Positions 9,948 through 24,588 of a stretch of DNA of 64,000 nucleotides are shown here, piece after piece. The notes under the pieces were generated by a model. That model worked only from the letters and a program-made list of their open reading frames with translations, searched no databases and was not told the origin of the DNA. A program made the translations under genes and the position numbers. Within the stretch, counting starts at the first letter, position 1, and each line of letters opens with the position of its first letter. This stretch comes from Oscheius sp. JU75. Taxonomy: Eukaryota; Nematoda; Chromadorea; Rhabditida; Rhabditidae. Location of the stretch: NCBI GenBank assembly GCA_037178855.1, contig JASJZC010000005.1, positions 3,224,001 through 3,288,000 of the forward strand, in the 5' to 3' direction.

Positions 9948-12932
9948 ATGTGGCCCTGGCCGAAAAAGCGTAAAAGTGCATTTTCTCCTGACCAAGCTCC
10001 ACGTCGAACATCGCGACCCAATCAGAAGGGATTCGACAATATTTGGTGAGTTTCCCCTTCAGTATCACGAGTTTGTAACCCCATGGTCTGAGCGCGTCAC
10101 ACGAGAGGCGCTTAACGATTTCGTTGAAAAAATTGTTATGATGCTATTGAGGCTTGTTGAGGTTTGAGAGTAAAGATGTCCAATTACAGTATCTCTCGAG
10201 ACTCAAACCTACAAAACAATGACATGCGAATGGTCATCATGGACTACGACTCCTCAAGGAGGTCCTCTAAAAGAGTCATCTATGACTCTTCGACCATCCT
10301 GCCTCTGATTTCCGGAGAGATCATTGCTCCGGATACGCGTCTATCTGAATGCAAAAAGTTTAGAGTGAGTTCAGATTAATTTAATCAAAAGAGACTGAAT
10401 TACAGCTTTTGCGGAAGAAGAAAGATGTATCCAACTTGGCACAATTGGTCTGGGGATCGGGGCCCGCGACTCATGGAATGGATGCTCTGAAGTTTCATCA
10501 CATCCAGTGAGTTCTATGAATTTCTTTTTAAAACTGCTTCTAGTGACGACAAGTTGTTGATCAGTCGAGTGTTCCCGATGCCTCGCTCTCTCAACGGAGA
10601 CATCTACAGCCAGACAGAGTCGGTCACCTCCTCGGACAGTGAATCCCAATACACACCGACTGTGAGGTCGATGGACACGTACGGTATGAATCTCCGGAAC
10701 AGTCTGTCCAACACTGCTCCTCCCGAGAAGTTTGCTCGCGTTCGAAACTCTAGCCTGAACATTGAATCGGACGAGTCAGACGAGTTCCGAGCCTTCTCAC
10801 CACCTCATAGGCTCTCCAAAAACCGGCGGATACAGATGTCTCACTGTTCCAGTCTCTGTGAACCAGGTACTTTTGATTCCTTTCCTTTTCTTACCAAAAG
10901 ACACAGTAACTTCCCCTCTGAACATCCGAAAGCCTCGGTCCAGAATGAGTTCGGTCAGTTCGCAGATGGATGACTGTACGGGGAGTAGTTCGTTGGGAGC
11001 CCAGAATGAGAAGCAAGTTGCTTTGGCCATCGTCTTCACCAGCCATCAACGTACCTTCGTCTTCCAGGTAATCTAAAGTGTTTCTCTCATCTGAAACTGT
11101 TCAGCACATTCCCCTGATCGAGGCCGAGATGGCAAGACTCGAGTGCAGGATAGCGACGGCGGCTCTTTACAGTAAGAACTTCCTGGACAATGTCTACAGG
11201 GTATCCTTTCCTTTTTGGACTCAGCTATTTCTGTGTTCAGGCCTGGGAAGAATTTAACAACTCGATCTGTATGCTATTCAATGCGCCGAGACTGCGTAAT
11301 CCGGTGTGGTTGAGTCTGGCAGAGCGAGAGACAGACGAGCATCTTTTGGCTGGTGAATTCTGTGATCAACTGGCCTATCTTGTAGACAAACTCGACACCA
11401 AGGAATGCAATTAGTATGGATATTTGATTGAAAAAAGACAACAACGATTCTGTTTCAGTTTCCTGTCGAATCTGGTCTCAACGGTGTTGCAGACTCATCT
11501 CTCCTGGGTAGCTAGTGTGGCCTCGCCGAACACGAACCAGGATGGCGACCAGCGTCTCTTCCAGAACACAGTATGTTTTCCACTTTTGTTGCTAACGATC
11601 TGGTCTTTTTTGCGCGCGGGGAACACATTCCTTCGCCCGGAGAATTTGTGGCCTTTGTCTTTTTCTCTTCGCGCGCTGCGAATTTTTGTCTGAGGGGGCC
11701 GAGAGAGATGTAATCGGAGACAAACTGCCAGAAGAGAGATGACCTTCATGATACCTTTTCTTAGGTGCTCAACGATGAATTCGCATCCGTTCCATACAAC
11801 CCACACATCGCCCAATATCTCGAGATTAGTGGTAATGTGGGCACGGTGAATCGGAGCACGAAGACTGTAGTCTTCGGGAATGGAGAAGACGCAGACACAA
11901 TCGCAAATCTGCTACAAATTCTGTCCTACTTCATCAGATGCTCGACAGTTCACGCGAGTCAGAAGGGACGAGAGGCCGATCCTCTGCCCATTTTCCGCTC
12001 CTTCTCCCCAGAAATCATCGGCTCGCCAATCAGTAGCACGACCAGTGAATTGGGAGCTTTCAGTCCGGAGAAGAGTTTGTATTGTGTTGATCTAGATAAC
12101 AATCAAAGTTTAGTGAAAATGGAGATAGAGTACGAGGTCCCGACAGGCTTCATGGATCCTCCAAAACTGCTCGTCAACAACGTGGCCAAGGTCGGAAATG
12201 TGGATTCGGACGACTACCTCGGGAGATCTCTGCTCGCCGGACCCTCGACTACCTTCTCCCCGCATTTTGTGATCTCAGGACTTATCAGAGATGGTAGCAA
12301 TATTGACAGAGCATTCGAAAGGTACGTCTACCATCCTATCTTTGGGCACTCCCGTCAATCGGAACAAGCTCTGATAAGAGAGGGTCAGAAATTACTCCAA
12401 TGAATGAACAACTTTTCAGAATGTGCGACGAAGTGAGAAGTACTTTTGAACCCTCGAGTCGAGCAGTATCTTCCCTGTCCTGCTCTCAGGCTTCTTCGCT
12501 CTACGAGGCTCCAGCTCCAGACTGTGTCATTGTGATGGCAGATGTTGGAGACAACTCTGTCAAAGTTCTTACGTCCGACGGGATTGGAACAGCTCACACT
12601 CCTTCCGAATCCGTCGTCTCAATGTTCGAGAACTTTTCCCAACTTCATCGAGTCGGAACTGCCTCCAAAATTCTGATAAGCTTCCTCGAAGACTCGCTCT
12701 ACTCCGTTCTCTGCAAGAGTCTCAGCCTTGTCGAATTGGTATGACTTTATATCTTTAGCAATATTGGAGAATCATTCAGGTCTCGAGTGAGCCCGAGTTG
12801 AAGGGAATCACGCAGTCGCACATCTCTTCCGACCGAGTCCGACAGATCGTCGGCTGCGAGCATTCAGATCTTAGACTGTTGGTCAACGTGGCCTCGGTCT
12901 ACTATCCTTGTGTTATGAGTTCCGCTGTCTGA
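9948..12932 (+). CDS. FNIP: Folliculin-interacting protein (FNIP1/2 family)
   Basis: Partner of folliculin; the FLCN-FNIP complex is a Rag GTPase-activating protein at the lysosome in amino-acid/TOR and AMPK signalling. The sequence follows the FNIP layout: the N-terminal motif DMRMVIMDYDSSRRSSKRVI, the longin-region block GMDALKFHHI with LLISRVFPMP, and a Ser-rich disordered stretch. The DENN part follows: VWLSLAERETDEHLLAGEF, VLQTHLSWVASV, YNPHIAQYLEISG, TKTVVFG, LSYFIRCS, then GPSTTFSPHFVISGL. The C-terminus is VGCEHSDLRLLVNVASVYYP. It has about ten exons, mostly split by short introns. The start is at 9948 (acceptor-like ccgacag abuts it; exon 1 joins to IS-RDSNLQ across a 140-nt intron). 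An internal ATG at 10176 is the alternative. A polyadenylation signal follows at 13334-13339. Confidence 0.85.
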
Positions 12933-13298
12933 TTCTACACTGGTATCACTTACTGGACGCCTTTCCTTTCGTCTCTTTCCACACAACAGACCCTTTCCAT
13001 TTTGCACATTCGCCTTAACTCTCTCCTTGTTTCTTTGGTTCTGAATGTACATACATATAATAACGACAGATTTCTATTTAGACGTTATTCCGGATTCGAG
13101 ATTTCTATTATGTCCCCGCTCATTCTCCATGACCCATAACCCGTGGCATTGTCCTGTAAATAACTTGTTGCTTGTTTCTTTACCCTCAGCTGCTCATTCT
13201 ATAGTCTATTTTAACCGTTTTTGTACATATTTCGGGCTTCCTAAGGGTGTTTTTCTTCTAATAATTTAAGGCTCTTTGCTCAGCTACAGCTCATTTCT

Positions 13299-13880
13299 AT
13301 GTATGTATGTTGTTATCCACTGAACAGAGATTTAATAAAGGAACTGATGAATCAGAGCAGATGTTTTCGTGTCACATGGCTGCCCATAAGCAGGCTGTTC
13401 AAAGTCATGTGTGTTCGCTTGGTCGAAGAGGGGGTGTTCCAGTTTAATACGAAGGGATTCATTAGAGTTGTGAGCCACCTGCTCCGTTTTTTTGCGAGCC
13501 AAGAACTCAGCAGCTGGTCTGTTTGGGACAAGCCTCGTCTGGACGAGGGGTACTCCTATGGAAGTAGAGGGAACGAACAGCTGTCTAATATATTCAAGGC
13601 TGTCAATTCCACCCGACTATTAATTGCAGAACTTCTCTCTACTGTTCATTGGACACCTTCTAGTGGAGATCATTTCGATCAGCCAAAGGCTTCCGGTAAT
13701 CTCCGCTACTCTTCATTTCCTAGAGAGAGTATCCAAAAGAGTCTGCTCGCACTTTCGCTGACTGCTAGTCTCGGATTCAATAGCGTTTCCGGAGCCGAAT
13801 TGAGCACTGCCACCCATTTCGGCCACAAACTGGCAGGTAACCTCTTTTCACCCTCACTCCCACTCTCATCCAAGAGATGA
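13299..13880 (+). CDS. Uncharacterised 193-codon open frame between FNIP and the channel gene
   Basis: An uninterrupted frame much longer than is usual for non-coding sequence in this window. It includes segments such as RLVEEGVFQFNTKGFIRVV and SLLALSLTASLGFNS. There is no recognised domain. It overlaps the FNIP polyadenylation region at its start and stops 7 nt before the start codon of the downstream channel. It could be a separate small gene, an upstream exon of the channel (gtaacc follows CACAAACTGGCAG), or chance. Confidence 0.25.
   Translation: MYVCCYPLNRDLIKELMNQSRCFRVTWLPISRLFKVMCVRLVEEGVFQFNTKGFIRVVSHLLRFFASQELSSWSVWDKPRLDEGYSYGSRGNEQLSNIFKAVNSTRLLIAELLSTVHWTPSSGDHFDQPKASGNLRYSSFPRESIQKSLLALSLTASLGFNSVSGAELSTATHFGHKLAGNLFSPSLPLSSKR
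13334..13339 (+). terminator. AATAAA polyadenylation signal for FNIP
   Basis: Canonical AATAAA about 400 nt after the FNIP stop codon. The intervening AT-rich sequence contains no supported gene and is read as the 3' UTR. Confidence 0.5.
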
Positions 13881-13887
13881 CGCCGTT

Positions 13888-15364
13888 ATGATTCTTTGGC
13901 TCTTTGCCTTCCTCCAAACAGTGTCGGGTGACTGTTTGAACGAGAAGAAGATCGTCGATATCCTTCTCAGACCCGAAGTCTACAACAAACACAAACTGCC
14001 ACGTAATCCAAGTCTGGAAAAGTGTTACATGGAGGTTTCAGACAATGGTGTCTTAGTGAAGGTAGAGTTCTGGATAACGGAAATTTCGACCGTGGACGAA
14101 TTGACTAACGACTTCGAGGTTGAGATGTACATCAATGAGATATTTTTGAATGTTCAGATGTGGTCCTCAATGAGCTAATTTAGATGTGGTCTGATCCAAA
14201 GGTACGTATATACTAATTCTCATAATATTCAATTGTCAGCTCCGGTTCGATCATCTGGATTCGTGTCGAAGCAACCTATCTCTCGATGACGCCTTCTTAC
14301 AACGGATCTGGAACCCACAGACTTCATTTGTATGTTCTTCAGTGAGTCTTGGATTAAGAATCCTTTAGGTCAACTCAAAAAGTGCCGAGATCCTCGAGTC
14401 GCCGTTCTCTAACGTTTTCCTCTCGTTGTTCAAAAATGGAACCGTGTGGGTCAACTACGTCAGTTTTCTTTTTACATTACCAAGACTTTATTCAGAGAGT
14501 AAGAGTGAAAGGCCCCTGTGGAATGAATCTGGCCGATTTCCCCTTCGACACCCAGTCTTGCCGACTCAACTATCAGAGCTTCAGCTACAGTAATGCCGAG
14601 GTAATGGGGCCTAGTCACATTCTGTTAATCAGATTCAGGTTCGAATGCGGTGGAATTCAAGAAGAATGCCCGTTTTTGCTTTGAACGAGGTCAAAATGGC
14701 AGAGTTCAAGCTGATTCAAATCGGTCCTGCCGTAGTACATAGGGTATTTATGATTGGAACATTGAACAAATTTTTTCAGGAGTACCCTGCCGGGATGTGG
14801 GACGAGCTGGTCGTGAACTTTGTTTTTGAAAGATCGTACACGTGGTATCTACTCCAGGCGTATCTACCCACCTACTTTACCATTTTCATCAGGTTACCTT
14901 CGAGTTAGATTGATGAACTCTGCTCAGTTGGGTCTCGTTCTCCCTCGGTCCTTCAGCCATCACTCCTCGCACAACGATCGGCGTCAATGCTCTCCTCTCG
15001 ATGATCTTCCACTTTGGATCAATTATGAAGAATCTACCTCGAGTCTCCTACGTCAAAGCTATTGGTATGGGCTCTCTTTTGAATCTCTCAAGAAAAATAG
15101 ATGTCTGGATGCTGTTCTCCATGCTCTTCGTTTTTCTCTCAATGATCGAGCTGGCTCTGGTTGGCTGGAACGAGGCTCGGCCGAAGAGATCTTTCAAGTT
15201 GAGTAGTCAGATTGATCGAGTCGCTTGCATCGTCTTTCCAGCGGCATTTTCCATTTTCAATGTAAGTTCTGTGTCCAACTGAAACCCGAAGAAACTTCCA
15301 GATTGTATATTGGGCCCGTTATGGGATGAAGTTCAGCACGACGGAGTTCTCAGCGCAGGAATGA
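13888..15364 (+). CDS. Cys-loop ligand-gated ion channel, nematode LGC/ACC type
   Basis: Pentameric neurotransmitter-gated channel subunit at the cell surface. It has a signal peptide ([14 protein letters not shown]), loop motifs (MWSDPKLRFDHLD), the cys-loop C-x13-C ([15 protein letters not shown]) and four membrane segments. The pore region reads [17 protein letters not shown], followed by [16 protein letters not shown]; this last block is typical of nematode acetylcholine-gated chloride channel relatives. The usual anion-filter 'PAR' before TM2 is TPR here. TM4 ends in [11 protein letters not shown]. Nine to ten exons are joined by introns of about 36-40 nt. It is convergent with PAPS synthase; the stop codons are 117 nt apart and the 3' ends probably overlap. 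The ligand cannot be predicted. Confidence 0.88.
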
Positions 15365-15371
15365 CAATAAC

Positions 15372-15377
15372 TTTATT
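15372..15377 (-). terminator. Polyadenylation signal of PAPS synthase (AATAAA on minus strand)
   Basis: TTTATT on the plus strand, 105 nt beyond the PAPS synthase stop and only 8 nt after the stop of the convergent channel gene. Confidence 0.5.
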
Positions 15378-15481
15378 CTCGACAAATATCTGTATGTAAA
15401 TATTAAATGGGATGAAGTTATTGCACGTGCTATTGAACGGGGTGTGATATGAAAAGGGATTTCTATGTACAAAAAGAATGA

Positions 15482-17899
<2,418 letters not shown>

Positions 17900-19123
17900 C
17901 TGAAAGCTCCTCCCATCAATAATTACAAGCTGGTCGTCTCACGGCTATTCATACGTGTACTTTAAAGGTGTCTGATCGATGGCAGAACGTGTTCAAGGAC
18001 ACCCGTTATGTATGGTCTGTAGGGATTAAACCAACTGTTCTATGGTCAATTAATCGATCTTCAATTAGTATATTTACCTGTCAGACTTGGGTCATAGCAA
18101 AGAACTTACAGATCTTTTAAATTGTCAGTCCTTCGTGATAGATTAGATTGTCTTTTAGCTAAAGGATGTCAGGTCCTTGTGTAAAAACTAATTTTTGATT
18201 CTATATCAAAGCTAAAGGTAAGGAGCAAAGTAGACCGATAGAGTATAATGGGTGACTAACATACCAATCTCTCTAGCTATTCAACATTCAGCTCGACTCA
18301 CCGTGCATTTTCGTTTGATTGGCGGCAGTTGGACAGTCTCCGTCTGATCGAGTGGGCTGAAGGAGGGCATTTCTGAAATCTCATTTCCATTTCCGATCAA
18401 AATAAATATGAGGAGAAAATATGGAGATGAGAACCTGCCGAGGCAGTCCAACCCAGCCGACTGTCACAAAGGGACGGCGCTAATCTCGGGAGAGAAGGAT
18501 CTACCGATGGTGGGACGCGGAAGGTAGCCATTCTCTTTTCGAACTAACTGTTTTATTTAGAATTTTGTTTGGAAAACTATGAAACAGCTTTGTTCCTCTA
18601 ATTGGTAATATCGCTAGATAGAGAGTTCCCCCGCAAAACTCTAAAACAAGAACAGACTTTCTCGAAAACAGGCAGTTAAGCGCAGAGCCTAATTGTGGAG
18701 AGACGAACCCACGCAGATTGTCGGGTTGGAGTGAGCTCAATGATCTCTGGCGCTGGTCACAAATTTCCGCTGGAAAACTGTTCAGACAAATTCTTGGCAA
18801 GATGTGAACAAATAGGGAGGACCGGTTGGGCAAAGTGGACAAAACACTTCTGTGAGGTTACTAGCAAATGGACACGTCTGTTATCTCTCAAACTGACATG
18901 CCGAGAGGGGTTCCCCCAAAATAGAAAGAACCTACCGCGAGTCATGGTATTCCCTGTGTTTTCACCATCTGTCGACTGTCTCTCCTACAAACTACTGAAA
19001 AGATCGCAATTTTACTGCTTTCGAGTAGATGAAGATATCGGGCAGATCCCAACCCTGGCCTTGAATCGTCTCGACTACAAAAAAAAATCTTTATCTGATT
19101 TAAATAAGGGCAAGAGTATTGAG
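17900..19123. other. Intergenic, PAPS synthase to transthyretin-like genes
   Basis: Nothing assignable. A 193-codon plus-strand frame (18695-19276) runs antisense into the transthyretin-like gene and has no recognisable family, so it was not called. Confidence 0.4.
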
Positions 19124-19951
19124 TTATCGTCGACGAGGGCGTTTGGAATCTTCTCGATCCAATTTGACCAATCCAAGCTCGTAGGTCTCCGGGACAAAAG
19201 TGCTTATTTCGGGCAGAGTCAAGGTCTCTCCCTTCTCGCTGTTGCAGTAGTGACGGATCTGAATGTGTCTTTTTGACGAATATAGTCGAAACTACCTCAA
19301 TGTACGGTTCGGGTACATTTTTGACCCCGGGCAACCAGTCGAAATCATCAGCGCATCTAGGCATATCATCAGGCCTGGCCGGGCACACGCCTGAAACTCC
19401 GGGCCCGGGTCAGACCCAAACTTTTTCTTTCAACTTTTTCGCGTTTTTCGATTAAAAAATTTGGTACCGATGTACAGGAGTACCCTGGCAAGACTTGTGA
19501 GTGTCGAAAATATTAATATTGAAATTGTCGTTTCGGGAAAACTGCTATATTCGTTGCGAATTTGAAGGTCCACTCGTTTAAAAAATTCCTCTACTTCAAC
19601 TTCAGTACCAGGCCCGGCCTGATGACATGCCTAACCATACCCATCTAGCTGAAAACTCCCGTCCTCGTTCGAGAAGGTCACTCTGGAATCAATCACTCAC
19701 ACAATACAAAATTCAAGCAAACCCCATCAGATCATCTGGGTCGAGGAGCTGCAAGACTCCCATGCCGTCTTTATCCAGAACACGAACCTGAAATCGATAG
19801 AAGCTCTGAAATAAATCTCTCGACTCACCTCGACATTCAGATTCTTGGCCGGATTCTTTTCGCACTGAACTCGTCCCAGTATCCAGACACATTCTCTGCC
19901 CGCCTGTGCTATACCTGCCAACAAGAGCAGGAGACAGACGGTCCTGTTCAT
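19124..19951 (-). CDS. Transthyretin-like secreted protein (TTL/TTR family), copy 1
   Basis: Small extracellular beta-sandwich protein of the nematode transthyretin-like family; some members act as bridging or signalling factors, but the function of this one is unknown. It has a signal peptide (MNRTVCLLLLLAGIAQAG), the family start VWILGRVQCEKNPAKNLNVE, then VTFSNEDGSFQLDG. Next come DDFDWLPGVKNVPEPYIEI and the signature RHYCNSEKG, with the C-terminus VPETYELGLVKLD. Four introns are visible. The one after QLDG is 284 nt, almost all of it a MITE (see 19360-19631); the others are about 40 nt. It sits tandem to copy 2 on the same strand. Confidence 0.85.
19360..19631. mobile_element. MITE with terminal inverted repeats and TA target duplication, in a TTL intron
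   Basis: The left end reads GGCATATCATCAGGCC, and the right end, reverse-complemented, reads GGCATGTCATCAGGCC (15 of 16 identical), with GC-rich extensions beyond. TA flanks both ends (19358-19359 and 19632-19633). The element is about 272 bp with no coding capacity, as expected for a non-autonomous Tc1/mariner-type element. It occupies nearly the entire intron 19357-19640; only about 8 intron bases lie outside it and its TA duplications. Confidence 0.7.
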
Positions 19952-20270
19952 TTCTGGGACTGAAAGAGAGAAAAGGAGATACAGCGGACAGGAAGAGGAA
20001 GAATACGGATTAAACAAACAGAGACGAAGGAGCGGAACGGGTTGACCGGTTGATCAGAAGGACATGTCTCTTTCTATACAAGTTAGAGAGGGATGAAAAA
20101 AGTTGTTGTGGGTCATGCAACTGGTCAAGAAGCTTCGTGACAACAGGCTCGGATTTCCGAATAGGACCAGTCGTTTGTTGTCTCGGGTTTCGACTGATCT
20201 CTCTTTGAAAAGCCGACTGGAAAGTTTATGCAAAACGGCCATGCCACTGTACAAAACAATATAAATCTAA

Positions 20271-21048
20271 TTAGGGGTCCAAAACAATGGGATTCTCCAT
20301 AAAGGTGTCCATGGTGAGAGGAGCGAAGACGGCTGGAGAGACGCGAAGGACCAGTTCATCCCCCCTACAAAAGCTCTGACTCATATCGGACAAGGACAAA
20401 ACAGTCGATCGGATTGTCAGTTTGATCAGATCGATGGTTCGGGTCTGGAATACTGGAAAGACGCGTCGACTGACCGACAGAATGACCGAACTGGTTCGAA
20501 ACAGAAGGGGCTTTCTGTGTAGTGTAAAGTAGTCAGAAGAAGTTCTGAACGGGTCATGGGACGGACATATCGATTGACCCACAGCTGTCCGACCACTTCA
20601 ACACAACAGTCTGTTTCCACAAACAATCCGATCGACACAAAGGACTTTGTGACTCACCGAACGGATTTACAGTTGTGGCGGATCCGGAGGTAAAATTCCG
20701 GCTTGTTTTTGTGCAGCGGCCCAAGCCAGTCGAAATCGCTCGCGCATCCTATATGTTTAATACTTTATTCAATATTTCCGACCCACCCTCAACTTTGAAC
20801 TCTCCATTATCGTTATCCACAACCGTCATTCCGGCCATATCATCTCCATCGACTATTTTCAGCTAAACATTACAGTGCTCTCTTGTACTCAAACTCACCG
20901 GCTTCGGGGCGTCTTTGTCCCAGACCTCGACCACGGCGTTCCTCGTTTTGCTCTGATCATTCTGACAAACCAATCTCCCAATGGCCCAAAGACACTCGGT
21001 CGATCCGTGAACTCCGGCTAGTAAGCAAAAGAGAAGAACGAGTTTCAT
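20271..21048 (-). CDS. Transthyretin-like secreted protein, copy 2
   Basis: Tandem paralog of the gene at 19124-19951. It has a signal peptide (MKLVLLFCLLAGVHGST), then CLWAIGRLVCQNDQSKTRN, VDNDNGEFKVEG, CASDFDWLGPLHKNKPEFYL and RIRHNCKSV. The last exon, GDELVLRVSPAVFAPL to NPIVLDP, was placed by homology with copy 1 after a roughly 300-nt intron ending ttgtag. The intron at the position equivalent to the MITE-bearing one is an ordinary 39-nt intron here. The penultimate intron is unusually long and contains open frames of no evident meaning. Role as for copy 1; the last exon is less certain than the rest. Confidence 0.75.
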
Positions 21049-21247
21049 GGCCAAAACAGAAAGGAGCGTCTACAATTACCTTTATTTGTGTACTTTAAAC
21101 GCCCAAGAAACATCACGAATAAGTTAAGATAGAAATATATGGTGCGTAAAACTCCAGTAAGGACAGAATATCGGGGAGGGGGCTACTCTCCCGGTAAAAG
21201 ACGGGTGGGTAATTTATATTAAGGAGGCCGTATAGCAAAATTAACGT

Positions 21248-24200
21248 TTACGCAATTGCGGAGGCCACGAGAGACGGAACGACGGGGTCCAAGGAACTGA
21301 AAAATGAGGATGATTGCATGAAGATTGCATGGCGTCGCCGAAGTTCAGGCAGTCTCAAGACACGTGCAAAACAGCTTGAGTAGGTGATCGATATAAACAA
21401 CCATGTGAGCTATGCCCCGAGGGACTTTCAATGAGTCAGACACCAAACATTACGCGCTTTTGACACGGCGCGCACGATAATGATTCCACACAGAACGCGA
21501 CGAAAAAAAGCTCACCGAATCACGATGTTCATATTGATTGAACGATCGCTGGGATCGATAGCCACAGTCATCTTGGCAAGGACCTAAAGCTCACGATTCA
21601 AGGGGTTGTCAAAAGACAAGAAAAACCTCGTGTCCGCCACGGAAAATTCCAGAAAGGAGAGCAGTGTGCTGTGTACGGCCTTCTTGAATTCTGTCACTTC
21701 GTTCACACGGGGCCAATCCGAGCTGTTCTCCTGTTTTCTTGATCGCCTCGGCCAGACTGGAAACACTGGCCAACTGGAACGTTTCTTCCTGTTCTTCTCC
21801 GCTCTCCAAGGCGTCCCAAGCCGTGTTGAAATTCTGTTTGGACAGAGGCTGAACAGAGTCTCCGACATTGATTTCAAGCTCTTCCAGAGGATAACTGTCC
21901 TCGTAGGCCACCGAATCGGGCTCGCCCGTGGCCGGGTCGACTTCACGGACCTTGAACTTGAGCGTTGCAGTCAATGTTCCGCTAATAGCTCCTAAGAATA
22001 TTTTAGGAAACAGTAATCAAAATACTAACCAGACTCTGGGAAGCTGAAAACGCTGTATGTCTGCTTAGGTTCTCCATAGGGCAGGCTATCAATGATAATC
22101 GTCTCTTCGGGTACCCAATCCCCTTCTGCGTCTTCTAATTCCACAGACACACCTTCCAGAAGCTGGTCATTGACCGTGTTCTTACATTCGAACTAGAAAA
22201 ATGTCATTCAATTGCATGTAAATTGGACAAACCTGGACGACCATGTGATTGGCGAAGGTATACTTGGTCGCAGTGACAGGATATTCGGTGATATTGTCAG
22301 TCAAGGCAACCGGATTGCTGGTACGGAAAAGCGGTCCAAATGCAGCAAACTCGGGAACGGCGGCCAGAAGTTCTAAATCAGGAAAAGTTTGGAAGAAATT
22401 ATGAAAAAAATTACCAGCTCCAGGGTCCTTCTTGGGGGCTTTAGGAGCTTCGATCGGATCGGCCATGGCTGGTCTCTTTCGCTCAGTCTGAGAGATCGGC
22501 TGACTGGTTACAGGGACCACCTTGATATCGAACTGCTGATTGTAGTCTCCGGCCTCCAGATAATTCTTCAGACAAGTCTCCAGTCCAGATGGAGAAACTT
22601 GGAGTCCGTCGAGGAGGAATTTGTTGATTATTACAGCATCACCGGTTCTCAAGACGTGGAGATAGAAGGTGGCACGATCACGGACCTCGTCATCACTGTC
22701 CAGGATACATCTCTTCAGAAGAACTTCGATCGAGGGACGAAGATCAACGCACTGAGCTCCGAACTTAGCCAAGGCAGTCACGGCAGCAGCTCGGACCTGA
22801 ATTCCAGGTTTTTGAACAACTTGGATGAATATGTACCTTGGTGGACTCGAGGATGACCCTGTTGTAGATGAAACGAATGTAGGATGAAGGATTGGCGGTC
22901 TTTGGAGCTTCGCGACCAAGGAGATGGAGAACACGAGTAGCCAGACTGTCATGCTCACAATCCTCGATGAATTCACACAAATGGGCCAGTCCGGCCGTCT
23001 TGGCATCGGGATTCTCTTCAATGATGGTGATGATCGTTTCCACGATAGCTTTCTTGTATTCGAGACCTCCGTCTTGTCTCAAAACAAAAGTATATGAGGT
23101 CTAAAGAAAGGAGTTACCTGAGCATATTAGCCAGGAAGGGCATCATTACGGCATGCTTGCGAGGATAACGGCTGCAGAGCGATCGGACCGCGTCGACGAC
23201 GACGATCTTGAATTCGTCACTGATCTCGTTGACGAAGGAGCTGATTTGTTTCATGAGACGTTCGACGCTGCTTTCGGCACCGGTTTTAAGAAGAGTTGTG
23301 ATGGCCAAGGTAGCAATCGATCTGAATTAGCTCGACTATTTTATGATAAACATGAACAAACCTATTGCTATCGGTAATGAGTTTTTCAAGATCGACGTTA
23401 CAACTCATGACGGCTTGAGGATGCTTCATGGAGACCTTGTTCAAGGTTCGGACAGCTGCAAAGCGAAGAGAAGACTTGGGTGAAGAACAGAACAGCTGCA
23501 GGACTGAAATGGCGGGGGCCAGTTCGGAAGCAGTCGTGTTCGGAAGCCCGACAATGGCACTGGCAGCTTCGTAGACGACCATCTCGCTCTTGTGGCGAAG
23601 ACAGGAGTCAATGAAGGAGAAGATGGCCGAATCTGCTCTAAATATGAAGAAATTCAAAAGGAAGACAATTCAAAACGCACTGCTCGTCTTCAGCCAACAG
23701 TTTAGCGGCAATACGGATGAGATAGCAGACGGCATATGGAGAACGGAGTCCAGTCTTGCTAAACTTCTGGACCAGCTTATTGATGGCCAGGCGATCGTTG
23801 CTACGAATGTGATACAGAAGTCCAAGAGCATGGTATTGAACCATGTGGTTGTCCGACGAGACAGCTTCTTGAACCTCATTAGCCCAACGACGAACTACCT
23901 GCAATTCCATGCTCTAACAGAGGAATAAAGCATCATTTGCTTCAAAATTTAGCGGCAAAACCGCAGAGTTTCGTTTTAATACAAAACCTTAGCAAACCCA
24001 CATCAGCACTCTTGGTCATCAAGTGAGAGCTGGATACAAGAGCAGCGGACGAGACTCCTCCATTCTTGTCGACAATAGCTTGCTTCATATATCGTTCAAT
24101 GGCCTGCAGCATGTTCGTGTCCGTGATTCTGGCTAGGGCTCTGATAGCCGGTGCTCGATGGAGATCCTCTTTGCCAGTCATGTCCTGAAAAGGATTATTT

Positions 24201-24588
24201 ACAAAACAAAAACTAAGTTACAATACCTTGGTCAAACTACTGGTGACCATAATGACATCGTCGGCTATTGAAGCCATTTCCTTCACAGCCAGACATCCGA
24301 GTCGACGGAGATTAGGGTCCTTGCATTGCCAAACCTTGGTGACAGCGAAAAAGGCGCCTGTAGCTTCCTGACGACCGAGGGGCTCTCCTTGCATCAGAAG
24401 ATAGATCAGCTTGGTCATGATAGCGTTGCATTTCCGAGAGTTGATGGGAGTCTCGTTGAAAGCACGCGTCTGAAACGAATGTTTGCCCAAACGAAGAATT
24501 AACCTACATCTTGAATTACGGATGTTTTGTCTAAATGAGCGTACGGATTGATGTTGGCCTCCTCGTCCTTCTTGTCGCCGCGCTTCAT
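21248..24588 (-). CDS. COPG: Coatomer subunit gamma (COPI)
   Basis: COPI coat subunit for Golgi-to-ER and intra-Golgi retrograde vesicles, with an adaptin-like alpha-solenoid trunk and a C-terminal appendage. It starts [20 protein letters not shown]. Trunk blocks such as [36 protein letters not shown] and [20 protein letters not shown] follow. The hinge is Pro/Lys-rich, then the appendage domain ([31 protein letters not shown]). A last exon gives [13 protein letters not shown], matching the conserved COPG end. Before it lies a roughly 230-nt intron; the other introns are about 40 nt. Around ten exons. The acceptor gcttttcag lies 8 nt before the ATG. Divergent from MRPL42. Confidence 0.95.

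Noticed and set aside
18695-19276. A 193-codon plus-strand frame before the transthyretin-like genes
   Set aside because: It runs antisense through two TTL exons that are well supported by the family signature; no domain seen.
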